Source: Streptomyces viridochromogenes (GTDB lineage Bacteria > Actinomycetota > Actinomycetes > Streptomycetales > Streptomycetaceae). From it: a stretch of DNA of 64,000 nucleotides. Below the pieces are notes generated by a model. The model worked only from the letters and a program-made list of their open reading frames with translations, made no database searches and was not told the origin of the DNA. Below are positions 42,590 to 51,351 of the stretch, in pieces. The stretch covers positions 124,001-188,000 of the forward strand of contig NZ_LGUR01000230.1 of assembly GCF_001270495.1 (NCBI RefSeq). Reading direction: 5' to 3'. Position numbers and translations under genes: made by a program. Within the stretch, counting starts at the first letter, position 1, and every line of letters starts with the position of its first letter.

Positions 42590-43534
42590 GTGAGTACGTG
42601 CTCAACCGTCTCGCGGGACCTCGACGAGCCCATCGCGGGGACCGCGGCGACCGCGACGACCTGGCTGCTGGTGGAGCAGCCCGGTCCGTGGGGTGCCAAG
42701 GCGCTCACGCAGAGCCACCTGGATCCGGCGCTGGGCCGAGCCCTGGAAGCGGCCGCGAACGGCACGGGCGTACGTGTCGCCCTGATTCGCCGCCCCGGCC
42801 GGCACGCCGACTGTGGCACCACCGCCGAGCGGCAGGTCTACGCCGCCCACACCGTGCCCGGAAACGTATGGCTGCACGCCGCCACGGTCCGCGACCCCGC
42901 GCGGTTGCTCGACCTGGACTTCGCCGCCCTCGGCATGGGCGACCACCACACCTTCGACTCGGTGCTCAAGGGACGCCCCCACACAGGCGACCCTCTCGCG
43001 CTCGTCTGCACCAACGGCAAGCGGGACCGCTGCTGCGCACTCCTCGGGCGCCCTCTAGCGGCCCAGCTCGCCGCCGCCGGTGTGGAAGGCGTCTGGGAGG
43101 TCACCCATCTGGGTGGACATCGGTTCTCACCGACGCTGCTGGTGCTGCCGTACGGCTATGCGTATGGCCGGGCGCGGGCCCACGCGGTCAAGGAGGTGCT
43201 GCACAGCGTCCAGGAGGGCCGGATCGTCGTCGAGGGGTGCCGTGGGAACTCGGCATGGGAGCGGCCGGGCCAGGCGGCCGAGCTGGCTGTGCGCGGGGCT
43301 ACCGGCGAGGATGCCGCGGAGGCCCTGAGCATCGTGCGGACGGACGGCGCGGCCCCGCGGTGGGAAGTGACGGTCGCCCACACCGACGGACGTCACTGGC
43401 GGGTCGTCGTGGCACAGGGCGCCTCCCTGCCGCCCCGCCCCGAGAGCTGCGGGTCGGTGCTCGGCTCGCCCGCGCGGATGGACGTGGTGGCGGTGCGCGA
43501 GCTCACGATGACCGGGGCAATCGCAACACGATGA
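42590..43534 (+). CDS. Sucrase/ferredoxin-like [2Fe-2S] family protein
   Basis: A 314-residue cytoplasmic protein of the sucraseferredoxin (thioredoxin-fold) family, expected to bind a [2Fe-2S] cluster. Recognisable start TTWLLVEQPGPWGAKAL; Cys in ADCGTT, then CTNGKRDRCC and a late VEGCRGNSAWERPGQAAEL. The GTG start immediately follows an iron-box-like site, implying de-repression under iron starvation. The likely roles are electron transfer, perhaps siderophore-iron reduction; the enzymatic reaction of this family in Streptomyces is unproven. Start could lie further in if the transcript is not leaderless. Confidence 0.82.
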   Translation: MSTCSTVSRDLDEPIAGTAATATTWLLVEQPGPWGAKALTQSHLDPALGRALEAAANGTGVRVALIRRPGRHADCGTTAERQVYAAHTVPGNVWLHAATVRDPARLLDLDFAALGMGDHHTFDSVLKGRPHTGDPLALVCTNGKRDRCCALLGRPLAAQLAAAGVEGVWEVTHLGGHRFSPTLLVLPYGYAYGRARAHAVKEVLHSVQEGRIVVEGCRGNSAWERPGQAAELAVRGATGEDAAEALSIVRTDGAAPRWEVTVAHTDGRHWRVVVAQGASLPPRPESCGSVLGSPARMDVVAVRELTMTGAIATR

Positions 43535-43574
43535 CTACGGCACTCGTAAGTTGATCAGGTGGACCGGGGTTGCG

Positions 43575-43631
43575 CCACGTTGACCTGGTCCGACCACATT
43601 GACCTGGTCCCACCACGTTGACCGGCTGCTC
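43575..43631. repeat. Tandem 19-base repeat (about 2.8 copies) upstream of the sensor kinase
   Basis: Units CCACGTTGACCTGGTCCGA (43575), CCACATTGACCTGGTCCCA (43594) and CCACGTTGACCGGCTGCTC (43613; the first 11 bases match unit 1, the rest drifts). Spacing is exactly 19 bases, close to two helical turns. This fits binding sites for a multimeric regulator such as the response regulator at 45374. Confidence 0.75.
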
Positions 43632-43694
43632 GACCCGATCAAGAGATCCACACCACACCCCTCTACGGGACTTCCCGCACGTCCACGTACCGTC

Positions 43695-45377
43695 ATGGGT
43701 ATGAGCCCCACTCCCCCCGCACGTCGCCTGCGCCTCGGTCTGCCCCGGCGGATGTTCGCCCAGGTGCTGCTGATGCAGGTGGCGATCGCCGCGGGAGTCG
43801 CGGTGCTCGCGACCGGGCTGTTCCTCGCTCCGCTCAGCGACCAGTTGGACGACCAGGCGATGCGCCGCGCGCTGTCGATCGCGCAGACCACCGCCGCCCA
43901 GCCGCAGATCGCCGAGGACCTCGCGAGCACTCCCGCGACGGTCGGCGGACCGGTCCAGCGGGAGGCGGAACGTATCCGTAAGGCCACCGAGGCCGAGTAC
44001 ATCGTCGTGATGGACCGGCGCGGGGTGCGCTGGTCCCACCCCACCCCCGGCGAGATCGGCAGGACCGTCTCGACCGACCCGGGCCAGGCCCTGTCCGGTC
44101 ACGAGGTCATGCAGATCGACGACGGCACCCTGGGCCGCACCGCCCGCGGCAAGGTGCCGCTGCGCGACGACGACGGCAGGATCGTCGGGGCGGTCTCGGT
44201 CGGCATCGCGTACGACAGCGTGCGGGCCCGGCTGCTGCACACGATCCCCGAGCTGTTCGCCTATGCGGGCGGCGCCCTGGCGGTCGGCGCGCTGGCCGCC
44301 TGGCTCATCTCCCGCCGGGTCCATCGGCAGACCCGGGACCTGGCCTTCTCGGACATCTCGGGGCTGCTCTCGGAGCGCGAGGCGATGCTGCACGGCATCC
44401 GGGAGGGCGTCGTCGCCCTGGACCGCACCGGCCGCATCCGCCTCCTCAACGACGAGGCGGGGCGGCTCCTCGGCATCGGTGACGAGGCCGTCGGCCGGTC
44501 CCTCGACGAGGCACTCGGTGAGGGCCGTACGACCGACGTGCTCGCCGGCCGGGTCACGGGCACCGATCTGCTCACCGTCCGCGGCCACCGCGTCCTGGTC
44601 GCCAACCGCATGCCCACCGACGACGGAGGCGCCGTCGCCACCCTGCGCGACCGCACCGAGCTGGAGCAGCTGGGCCGGGAACTCGACTCGACGCGCGGCC
44701 TGATCGACGCCCTGCGTGCCCAGGACCACGAGCACGCCAACCGCATGCACACGCTGCTCGGACTGCTCGAGCTGGAGATGTACGACGACGCCGTGGAGTT
44801 CGTCGGGGAGGTGGTCGGTGACCACCGGGCCACGGCGGAACAGGTCGCCGAGAAGATCCAGGACCCCCTGCTCGCCGCCCTGCTGGTCGGCAAGGCGACC
44901 GTGGCCGCCGAGCGGGGCGTGGCGCTGCGCCTCGCGGACCGCACCGGGCTCCCGGACCGGCTGATCGACCCCAGGGGCCTGGTCACGATCGTCGGCAACC
45001 TGGTGGACAACGCCCTTGACGCCGTCGCGGGCACCCCGCACGCGCGCGTCGAGGTCGAACTGCGGGCCGAGGGGCGTACCGCGGTCCTCAGGGTGCGCGA
45101 CACCGGTCCGGGAATCCCGGAGGAGCAGCGCGAGTTGATCTTCACCGAGGGGTGGTCCACCAAACAGCCGCCGGCTCACCGCGAGCGCGGCATCGGGCTC
45201 TCCCTGGTGCGCAGGCTCGCCGAACGGCAGGGTGGCAGCGCGACGGTGGGTGAGGCGGACGGCGGAGGCGCGGAGTTCACCGTCGTCCTGCCCGAGGCAC
45301 TGGCCGAGTCGGACCTGGAACCCGCCCTCACCGTGCCGTCAGATGCGCAGCCCGTCGCCGAGGAGGAGTCGCGATGA
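43695..45377 (+). CDS. Sensor histidine kinase of the CitA/DcuS type
   Basis: A 560-residue membrane kinase likely sensing external di- or tricarboxylates. First membrane helix at about residues 21-45, extracytoplasmic PAS-like domain (about 46-190, YIVVMDRRGVRWSHPTPGEIG), second helix (about 191-215), cytoplasmic PAS (about 230-330, AMLHGIREGVVALDRTGRI), then the DcuS/CitA type kinase: His in RAQDHEHANRMHTLLGLLEL, HATPase boxes VDNALDAV and ERGIGLSLVRRLAERQGG. In-frame ATGs occur at 43695 and 43701. Stop overlaps the response regulator start (ATGA). Confidence 0.9.
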   Translation: MGMSPTPPARRLRLGLPRRMFAQVLLMQVAIAAGVAVLATGLFLAPLSDQLDDQAMRRALSIAQTTAAQPQIAEDLASTPATVGGPVQREAERIRKATEAEYIVVMDRRGVRWSHPTPGEIGRTVSTDPGQALSGHEVMQIDDGTLGRTARGKVPLRDDDGRIVGAVSVGIAYDSVRARLLHTIPELFAYAGGALAVGALAAWLISRRVHRQTRDLAFSDISGLLSEREAMLHGIREGVVALDRTGRIRLLNDEAGRLLGIGDEAVGRSLDEALGEGRTTDVLAGRVTGTDLLTVRGHRVLVANRMPTDDGGAVATLRDRTELEQLGRELDSTRGLIDALRAQDHEHANRMHTLLGLLELEMYDDAVEFVGEVVGDHRATAEQVAEKIQDPLLAALLVGKATVAAERGVALRLADRTGLPDRLIDPRGLVTIVGNLVDNALDAVAGTPHARVEVELRAEGRTAVLRVRDTGPGIPEEQRELIFTEGWSTKQPPAHRERGIGLSLVRRLAERQGGSATVGEADGGGAEFTVVLPEALAESDLEPALTVPSDAQPVAEEESR

Positions 45378-46054
45378 TCGAGGTCCTGGTCGTGGACGAC
45401 GACACGCGCGTCGCGCGCGTCAACTGCGCCTACGTCGAGAAGGTGCCGGGCTTCCACGTGGCCGGCGAGGCACACAGCGCGGCCGAGGCGCTCCGCCAGG
45501 TCGAGGAGCTGCCCCGCGTGGATCTGGTTCTCATGGACCACTACCTGCCCGACGAGACGGGTCTGTCGGTCGTCCAGGAGATGCGCCGGCGCGGCCACCA
45601 AGCCGACGTGATCATGGTGACGGCGGCGCGGGACGTGACGACGGTCCAGGCGGCCATGCGGCACGGCGCGCTGCAGTACCTGGTCAAGCCGTTCGCCTTC
45701 GCGGGGCTGCGCGCCAAGCTGGAGGCGTACGCGGAGCTGCGCCGGACCCTGGAGGGCGGCGGTGAGGCGGAACAGGCCGAGGTCGACCGCATCTTCGGCG
45801 CCCTGTCCGCGTCGTCGGAGCCCGACCTGCCCAAGGGCCACTCCCCCACCACCGCGGAACTCGTACGCCGCTCCCTGATGAACGCCGAAGGCCCGCTGTC
45901 GGCCCAGGAGATCGCCGAGCGGACGGGAGTGAGCCGCCAGACCGCCCAGCGCTACCTCAAGCTCCTGGAGCGCACGGGACGGGCCCGGCTCACCCTCAAG
46001 TACGGGGACGCGGGCCGCCCGGAACACCGGTATGTGTGGGCGACCCGCGCCTGA
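45374..46054 (+). CDS. Response regulator of the CitB/DcuR type
   Basis: A 226-residue partner of the CitA-type kinase. Receiver: DDD at 8-10, Asp55 in VLMDHYLPDETG, Lys in LVKPFAF. C-terminal HTH (about 165-226) with SAQEIAERTGVSRQTAQRYLKLLERTGRARL, an IclR-like helix-turn-helix. Coupled to the kinase gene (ATGA). Its likely target is the convergent symporter operon, whose promoter region carries a 14-base-arm inverted repeat at 48270-48299, and its own promoter, which carries 19-base repeats. Ligand type is inferred from family only. Confidence 0.9.
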   Translation: MIEVLVVDDDTRVARVNCAYVEKVPGFHVAGEAHSAAEALRQVEELPRVDLVLMDHYLPDETGLSVVQEMRRRGHQADVIMVTAARDVTTVQAAMRHGALQYLVKPFAFAGLRAKLEAYAELRRTLEGGGEAEQAEVDRIFGALSASSEPDLPKGHSPTTAELVRRSLMNAEGPLSAQEIAERTGVSRQTAQRYLKLLERTGRARLTLKYGDAGRPEHRYVWATRA

Positions 46055-46217
46055 GACACGGCCCGTGGGAGCGGGGGAAGGAACCGTGCCCCTCCTTCAT
46101 ACGGATGCCGGCCGCCCAAATATCAGCCGACGGCCCGGAAGCTTGCGTGAGCCGCTCGGGTGGGACGGCCGCCGCCGGACAGCTCCCGGTACCGTCAGAC
46201 CGCTCCCGCGGAGCCCG

Positions 46218-47801
46218 TCAGACCGCCCCCGCCCCTGTCAGCGACCGCACCTCGGTCTCCGCGTGCTTGGCCTCGTCGGGGATCTCGGCCGAGGTGACCG
46301 TGCCGAGCCAGCCCGCGAGGAAGCCCAGCGGGATCGAGACCAGGCCCGGGTTCTGCAGGGGGAAGTACTGGAAGTCGACGCCGGGGAACAGTGATCCTGG
46401 GCTGCCCGACACCACCGGCGAGAGCACCACCAGCACCACGGCTGGGACCAGTCCGCCGTAGACGGCCCATACGGCGCCCCGCGTGGTGAAGTCCCGCCAG
46501 AACAGTGAGCAGAGCAGCACGGGCAGATTGGCGGACGCGGCGACGGCGAACGCGAGGCCGACCAGGAAGGCGACGTTGAGGTCGCGGGCCAGCAGTCCGA
46601 GGGCGATCGCGACGACGCCGATGCCGACGGCGGCGACGCGCGCCACGGCCACTTCGCTGCGGGGCTCGGCGCGCCGACGCCGTAGCGAGGCATACAGATC
46701 GTGGGCCACGGAGGAGAGCGTGATCCCGGCGACCACCGCGAGGATCGTGGCGAAGGCGATGGCCGCGACGACGGCGAAGAGAACCGTTCCTCCGGTGGAG
46801 TCGGCGCCGCCGCCGAGGTCGAGGGCGAGCAGCGGAACGGCCGTGTTACCGGCCGCGTTCGACCCCCGTACGGCCTCGGGCCCGACGATCGCGGCCGCGC
46901 CGAAGCCCAGCACGATGGTCATCAGGTAGAAGCCGCCGATGAGCCCGATCGCCCAGACCACCGAGCGCCGTGCCGCGCGTGCGGTGGGCACGGTGTAGAA
47001 GCGGGACAGGATGTGCGGCAGCCCGGCGGTGCCCAGGACCAGTGCGAGGCCCAGGCTGATGAAGTCGAGCCGAGCCGTCCAGTCCCCGCCGTACTTCAGC
47101 CCGGGCGCCAGGAACGCCTCGCCGTGACCGCTGCGCTCGGCCGCCGTGAGGAGCAGTTGGTCGAAGTCGCCGTGGAAGCGCACCAGGACGAGCGCGGTCA
47201 ACGCGAGGGTGCCGCCGAGCAGCAGAACCGACTTGACGATCTGAATCCAGGTGGTGGCCCGCATCCCTCCCAACGACACATGGATCACCATGAGCGCACC
47301 GACGCAGATGACGGTCCACGTCTGCGTCGCCTCGCCCTTGCCCCCGAGCAGCAGCGCGACCAGGGCGCCCGCGCCCACCATCTGCGCCACCAGATACAGA
47401 ACGGACACGGTGACCGAGGAAGTTCCCAGCGCGATCCTCACGGGGCGCTCCCTCATCCGCGTGGCGACCACGTCGGCGAGCGTGAACCGCCCGCAGTTGC
47501 GCACCAGTTCGGCGACGAGGAACAGCACCACCAGCCAGGCCACGAGGAAGCCCACCGAGTACAGCATCCCGTCGTAGCCGAAGAGGGCGATGAGCCCGGA
47601 GATGCCGAGGAAGGAGGCGGCCGACATGTAGTCGCCCGCGATGGCAAAACCATTCTCCATGGGCGAGAAGAGCCGACCGCCCGCGTAGAACTCCTCCGCC
47701 GAGCCATGCCGGCTGCGGCTGACCCACGTCGTGATCGCCAGCGTGATCGCGACGAACACGCTGAACAGGAGCAGCGCCAGGGTCTGGTGATCGTCCGTCA
47801 C
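46218..47801 (-). CDS. Cation/acetate-type solute:sodium symporter
   Basis: A 527-residue inner-membrane transporter of the SSS family, close to ActP acetate permease: about 13 membrane segments, SRSRHGSAEEFYAGGRLFSPMENGFAIAGDYMSAASFLGISG near residue 28-75, and a segment YLMTIVLGFGAAAIVG around residue 300. It would import short carboxylates such as acetate, pyruvate or propionate. The GTG start overlaps the DUF485 stop (GTGA), the usual YjcH-ActP-like arrangement. It converges with the CitA-type regulator genes. Feeds the same pool as PatA and citrate synthase. Confidence 0.88.
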   Translation of the reverse strand: MTDDHQTLALLLFSVFVAITLAITTWVSRSRHGSAEEFYAGGRLFSPMENGFAIAGDYMSAASFLGISGLIALFGYDGMLYSVGFLVAWLVVLFLVAELVRNCGRFTLADVVATRMRERPVRIALGTSSVTVSVLYLVAQMVGAGALVALLLGGKGEATQTWTVICVGALMVIHVSLGGMRATTWIQIVKSVLLLGGTLALTALVLVRFHGDFDQLLLTAAERSGHGEAFLAPGLKYGGDWTARLDFISLGLALVLGTAGLPHILSRFYTVPTARAARRSVVWAIGLIGGFYLMTIVLGFGAAAIVGPEAVRGSNAAGNTAVPLLALDLGGGADSTGGTVLFAVVAAIAFATILAVVAGITLSSVAHDLYASLRRRRAEPRSEVAVARVAAVGIGVVAIALGLLARDLNVAFLVGLAFAVAASANLPVLLCSLFWRDFTTRGAVWAVYGGLVPAVVLVVLSPVVSGSPGSLFPGVDFQYFPLQNPGLVSIPLGFLAGWLGTVTSAEIPDEAKHAETEVRSLTGAGAV

Positions 47802-48220
47802 GAGGCACCGCCTCTGGTGACGCGCGTCAACTCCTGCGTCTCCCAGCGCAGTTCCAGCGCCGCCCGGTCCCGGCGCAGCCGCGCATGACGGGCGTAGGCC
47901 CAGGTGAGCAGGAAGGTGGTGAGGAACTGTCCGAGCCCCGCGACCATCGCCACGTTCACAGCACCCGCCACGGGCCGGGCCATCAGCCCCGGCGCGGCCG
48001 TCGCGGCCACCACGTACGCCACATACCAGGAAAGGAACACCGCGACGGCCGGCACCACAAACCTCCGGTACCGGCTGCGCACCTCCTGGAAGGCCGCACT
48101 GCGCTGTACCTCGAGGTACACCTCACTCGCGACGGGAGGAGCGGCGTTCGGCGCGTCCGTGGCGTCCGTCTCCCCCCATCCGGAGGCGAGGGCGTCGTAC
48201 CAGGGATCGTCTGAGTACAT
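47798..48220 (-). CDS. DUF485 family membrane protein (symporter partner)
   Basis: A 140-residue protein with two membrane helices (about residues 55-78 and 90-112) and a cytoplasmic charged tail. DUF485 proteins are small partners encoded just before acetate-type symporters, as here; their exact role is unclear. N-terminal half is acidic, with SAAFQEVRSRYRRFVVP before the first helix. The ATG at 48220 is preferred over the TTG at 48226 by register. Upstream, at 48270-48299, is a 14-base-arm inverted repeat. Confidence 0.85.
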   Translation of the reverse strand: MYSDDPWYDALASGWGETDATDAPNAAPPVASEVYLEVQRSAAFQEVRSRYRRFVVPAVAVFLSWYVAYVVAATAAPGLMARPVAGAVNVAMVAGLGQFLTTFLLTWAYARHARLRRDRAALELRWETQELTRVTRGGAS

Positions 48221-48269
48221 GCCCAAGCATGGACAGAACGGAAAGATCCCCGACTCGGCTTCTCGCCGG

Positions 48270-48299
48270 GCTTCACTCCATCAGGTGATGGAGTGAAGC
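48270..48299. promoter_or_regulatory. Thirty-base inverted repeat upstream of the symporter operon
   Basis: Arms GCTTCACTCCATCA and TGATGGAGTGAAGC separated by only GG, 50 bases before the DUF485 start. The arms are too closely spaced for a normal terminator loop, so an operator is favoured. It also lies 142 bases past the end of parE, so a role in parE mRNA ending is not excluded. Confidence 0.6.
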
Positions 48300-48440
48300 G
48301 GCAGCCGCCAGCGGCGAACACGCCGCACAGGGGCCACCCGCACCCGACGACGAAAGCCGCACGGGCAGTGCGGGTGGGCACCCGAACAGGTGCCGAGGCG
48401 AAGCCGAGGCCGAACGCCCGGCCCAAGCCCAGCGCAGCGG

Positions 48441-50564
48441 CTACGCGTCGATACGCGACCGGTCCAACGTCGCCGCCGAGCTGGAGATGAACTCCTTGCG
48501 CGGTGCCACGTCGTTCCCCATCAGCAGATCGAAGACGCGCTCGGCGGCCTCCAGATCGGTGAGGCTGATCCGGCGCAGGGTCCGGTGACGGGGGTCCATC
48601 GTCGTCTCGGCCAGCTGGTCGGCGTCCATCTCACCGAGACCCTTGTACCGCTGGATGGAGTCCTTGTAGCGGACTCCCTTGCTCTGGAACTCCATGAGCT
48701 TGTCGCGCAGTTCACGGTCCGAGTACGTGTAGACGTACTTGTCCTGCCCCTTCTTGGGCTGGATCAGCTCGATGCGGTGCAGCGGAGGCACCGCGGCGAA
48801 GACCCGCCCCGCCTCGATCATCGGCCGCATGTAGCGCTGGAACAGCGTCAGCAGCAGCGTCCTGATGTGGGAGCCGTCCACATCGGCGTCGGTCATCATG
48901 ATGATCTTGCCGTAGCGCGCCGCGTCGATGTCGAAGGTCCGACCGGACCCAGCCCCTATGACCTGGATGATCGCGCCGCACTCGGCGTTCTTCAGCATGT
49001 CGGTCACGGACGACTTCTGGACGTTGAGGATCTTGCCGCGGATCGGCAGCAGCGCCTGGAACTCGGAGTTCCGGGCGAGCTTGGCGGTGCCGAGCGCGGA
49101 GTCTCCCTCGACGATGAACAGCTCGCTGCGGTCGACGTCGTCGCTGCGGCAGTCGGCGAGCTTGGCGGGCAGCGTGGAGGACTCCAGGGCCGTCTTGCGC
49201 CGCTGGGCGTCCTTGTGCTGGCGGGCCGCGATGCGCGTACGGGCGGCTGCGACGGCCTTCTCCATGACGACCCGGGCCTGAGCCGCGGCGTCCCGCTTCG
49301 TGGAGGTGAGGAACGCCTTGAGCTCCCTGGAGATCACGGTGTTCACGATGCGACGGGCCGCCGAGGTACCCAGGACCTCCTTGGTCTGGCCCTCGAACTG
49401 CGGCTCGGCGAGACGGACCGTGACGACCGCGGTGAGGCCCTCCAGGGCGTCGTCCTTGACGATGTCGTCCTCGGCGACGCGCAGCAGCTTCTTGGTGCGC
49501 AGCACCTCGTTCATGGTGCTGGTCACGGCCGTCTCGAAGCCCGCGACGTGGGTGCCGCCCTTGGGGGTGGCGATGATGTTCACGAACGACTTCAGGGTCG
49601 TGTCGTACCCGGTGCCCCACCGCATGGCCACGTCGACGTCGAGCTCGCGGGTGACCTGGGTGGGGGTCATCTGGCCATGCTCGTCCAGGACCGGGACCGT
49701 CTCCTTGAAGGTGCCCTGGCCGCCGAAGCGGAGGACGTCGCAGACCGGCTTGTCGGCCGCGAGGTACTCGCAGAACTCGCTGATACCGCCGTCGAAGCGG
49801 AAGGACTCCTCACCCTTGCTGCCGCCGTCGCCGAGACCGAACTCGTCGCGGACGACGATGGTCAGGCCGGGCACCAGGAACGCGGTCTGACGGGCGCGCT
49901 GGTGCAGATTCTCCAGGGAGAGCTTGGCGTCCTTGAGGAAGATCTGGCGGTCGGCCCAGTACCGCACGCGCGTGCCGTTGCGGGTCTTGGGGATCTTCTT
50001 GGTTTTGCGCAGGCCGCCCTTGGCCTCGAACTTGGCGTTCGCACCGTCGGCGGCGAAGGCGCCGGGCACGCCACGCCGGAAGCTGATGGCGTGGGTGTGG
50101 CCGTTCCGGTCCACCTCGACGTCCAGCCGCGCGGACAGGGCGTTCACCACGGAGGCGCCCACGCCGTGCAGACCGCCGGAGGCCGCGTACGAGCCGCCGC
50201 CGAACTTGCCGCCGGCGTGCAGCTTGGTCATGACGACCTCGATGCCGGACAGGCCCGTCTTGGGCTCGACGTCGACCGGGATGCCCCGGCCGTTGTCCCG
50301 GACCTCCACGGACCCGTCGTCGTGGAGGATCACCTCGATGTGATCGCAGTACCCGCCCAGGGCCTCGTCGACGGAGTTGTCGATGATCTCCCACAGGCAG
50401 TGCATCAGACCGCGGCTGTCGGTCGACCCGATATACATGCCCGGGCGCTTGCGCACGGCCTCGAGCCCCTCGAGGACGAGCAGGTGCCGCGCGGTGTAGT
50501 TGGAACCGTCCCGGTCTGCTCCTGCCAGCAGCGCTGTGGACGGCACGGACGTCTCGGCGGTCAC
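48441..50564 (-). CDS. parE: DNA topoisomerase IV subunit B
   Basis: The ATPase subunit of topoisomerase IV. 707 residues: GHKL ATPase (about 25-240; EIIDNSVDEALGG, DNGRGIPVD, GGLHGVGASVVNALS), transducer, then TOPRIM (EGDSALG, DADVDGSHIRTLLL) and C-terminal YKGLGEMDADQL. The segment QFEGQTKEVLG replaces the QTKTKLG typical of GyrB, which together with gene position supports parE. The GTG start (50564) has AGGAGCG upstream; the frame remains open further without similarity. Partner gene parC is 11.5 kb away in the other orientation. Confidence 0.9.
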   Translation of the reverse strand: MTAETSVPSTALLAGADRDGSNYTARHLLVLEGLEAVRKRPGMYIGSTDSRGLMHCLWEIIDNSVDEALGGYCDHIEVILHDDGSVEVRDNGRGIPVDVEPKTGLSGIEVVMTKLHAGGKFGGGSYAASGGLHGVGASVVNALSARLDVEVDRNGHTHAISFRRGVPGAFAADGANAKFEAKGGLRKTKKIPKTRNGTRVRYWADRQIFLKDAKLSLENLHQRARQTAFLVPGLTIVVRDEFGLGDGGSKGEESFRFDGGISEFCEYLAADKPVCDVLRFGGQGTFKETVPVLDEHGQMTPTQVTRELDVDVAMRWGTGYDTTLKSFVNIIATPKGGTHVAGFETAVTSTMNEVLRTKKLLRVAEDDIVKDDALEGLTAVVTVRLAEPQFEGQTKEVLGTSAARRIVNTVISRELKAFLTSTKRDAAAQARVVMEKAVAAARTRIAARQHKDAQRRKTALESSTLPAKLADCRSDDVDRSELFIVEGDSALGTAKLARNSEFQALLPIRGKILNVQKSSVTDMLKNAECGAIIQVIGAGSGRTFDIDAARYGKIIMMTDADVDGSHIRTLLLTLFQRYMRPMIEAGRVFAAVPPLHRIELIQPKKGQDKYVYTYSDRELRDKLMEFQSKGVRYKDSIQRYKGLGEMDADQLAETTMDPRHRTLRRISLTDLEAAERVFDLLMGNDVAPRKEFISSSAATLDRSRIDA

Positions 50565-51009
50565 GCGGTTCGCTCCTCGCTGAATTTCAGGTGGCGCCCT
50601 GTTGGGTAAGGGCGCGGCTTCGGTCGCCGTCAAGAGGGTACCGAGGCCTGGTAGAGCCGTTGTAACGCCACCCTCGTGCGAAACACAGACTAGTCGAGAG
50701 TCGTATGCATGTTCGATCCCTCGATGGGGTGAAGTACATATCACGTTCCCTTCCAGGCATGAACCATTTAGGCTCCGGGCACGTCCTCATGAACAAACCG
50801 GCAAGCCAGCCGGGAGGACCGACCTTGACCGACAGCGCGAAACCGTAAGCAAGACAGAGACGCAATACGGCACATTCGCCGCCAAACCGGCAGCAACCAG
50901 CCGCCCCGGAAAGAATTTCTCTCTGAGAGAAGCCGCGAGCGGGAACGTTTTGGGGCTGGTTGGATGTTGACCCTGGTACGACAGCTCGTCGAGCTAGAGA
51001 AGAGGCGAC
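50565..51009. other. Gene-free stretch between parE and DUF7455
   Basis: About 445 bases of divergent intergenic DNA with an AT-rich area at 50690-50780 that probably contains the parE promoter, and a TTCTCTC-T-GAGAGAA inverted repeat at 50917-50931 in the DUF7455 leader side. No gene supported. Confidence 0.45.
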
Positions 51010-51240
51010 GTGACTACTGTTCTGACCCCCGCGAGCCCGCTGACGGCCGCTGACCGCTGCGACCGTTGCGGCGCCCAGGCGTACGTGCGCGTCGTCCTGC
51101 TGAGCGGCGGAGAACTGCTCTTTTGCGCCCACCACGGTCGCAAGTTCGAGCCGGAACTCAAGAAGATCGCCGCTGAGATACAGGACGAGACGGAGCGGCT
51201 GACGTCCGCTCCCGCATCGGCGTCCGAAGATGAGCGCTGA
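51010..51240 (+). CDS. DUF7455 family small protein
   Basis: A 76-residue protein of the DUF7455 type. CDRCG followed by FCAHHGRKFEPEL gives a CxxC...CxxH metal-site pattern; the rest is a charged helix. The GTG start is preceded by AGAAGAGGCGAC. Single gene with a strong terminator (51287-51320). No function known. Confidence 0.8.
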   Translation: MTTVLTPASPLTAADRCDRCGAQAYVRVVLLSGGELLFCAHHGRKFEPELKKIAAEIQDETERLTSAPASASEDER

Positions 51241-51286
51241 CACCTCGCATTAACGACGAGCCAGCTTCCGGCACAGGCCGGTCGAC

Positions 51287-51320
51287 GGGCGGCCGCCCCT
51301 GACGGCAGGGGCGGCCGCCC
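51287..51320. terminator. Bidirectional terminator between DUF7455 and the S1 protease
   Basis: Perfect 15-base arms GGGCGGCCGCCCCTG and CAGGGGCGGCCGCCC with the loop ACGG, between convergent genes. Confidence 0.88.
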
Positions 51321-51351
51321 GCGCTCATATCCCGCGGGCCCTCAGACCGTG

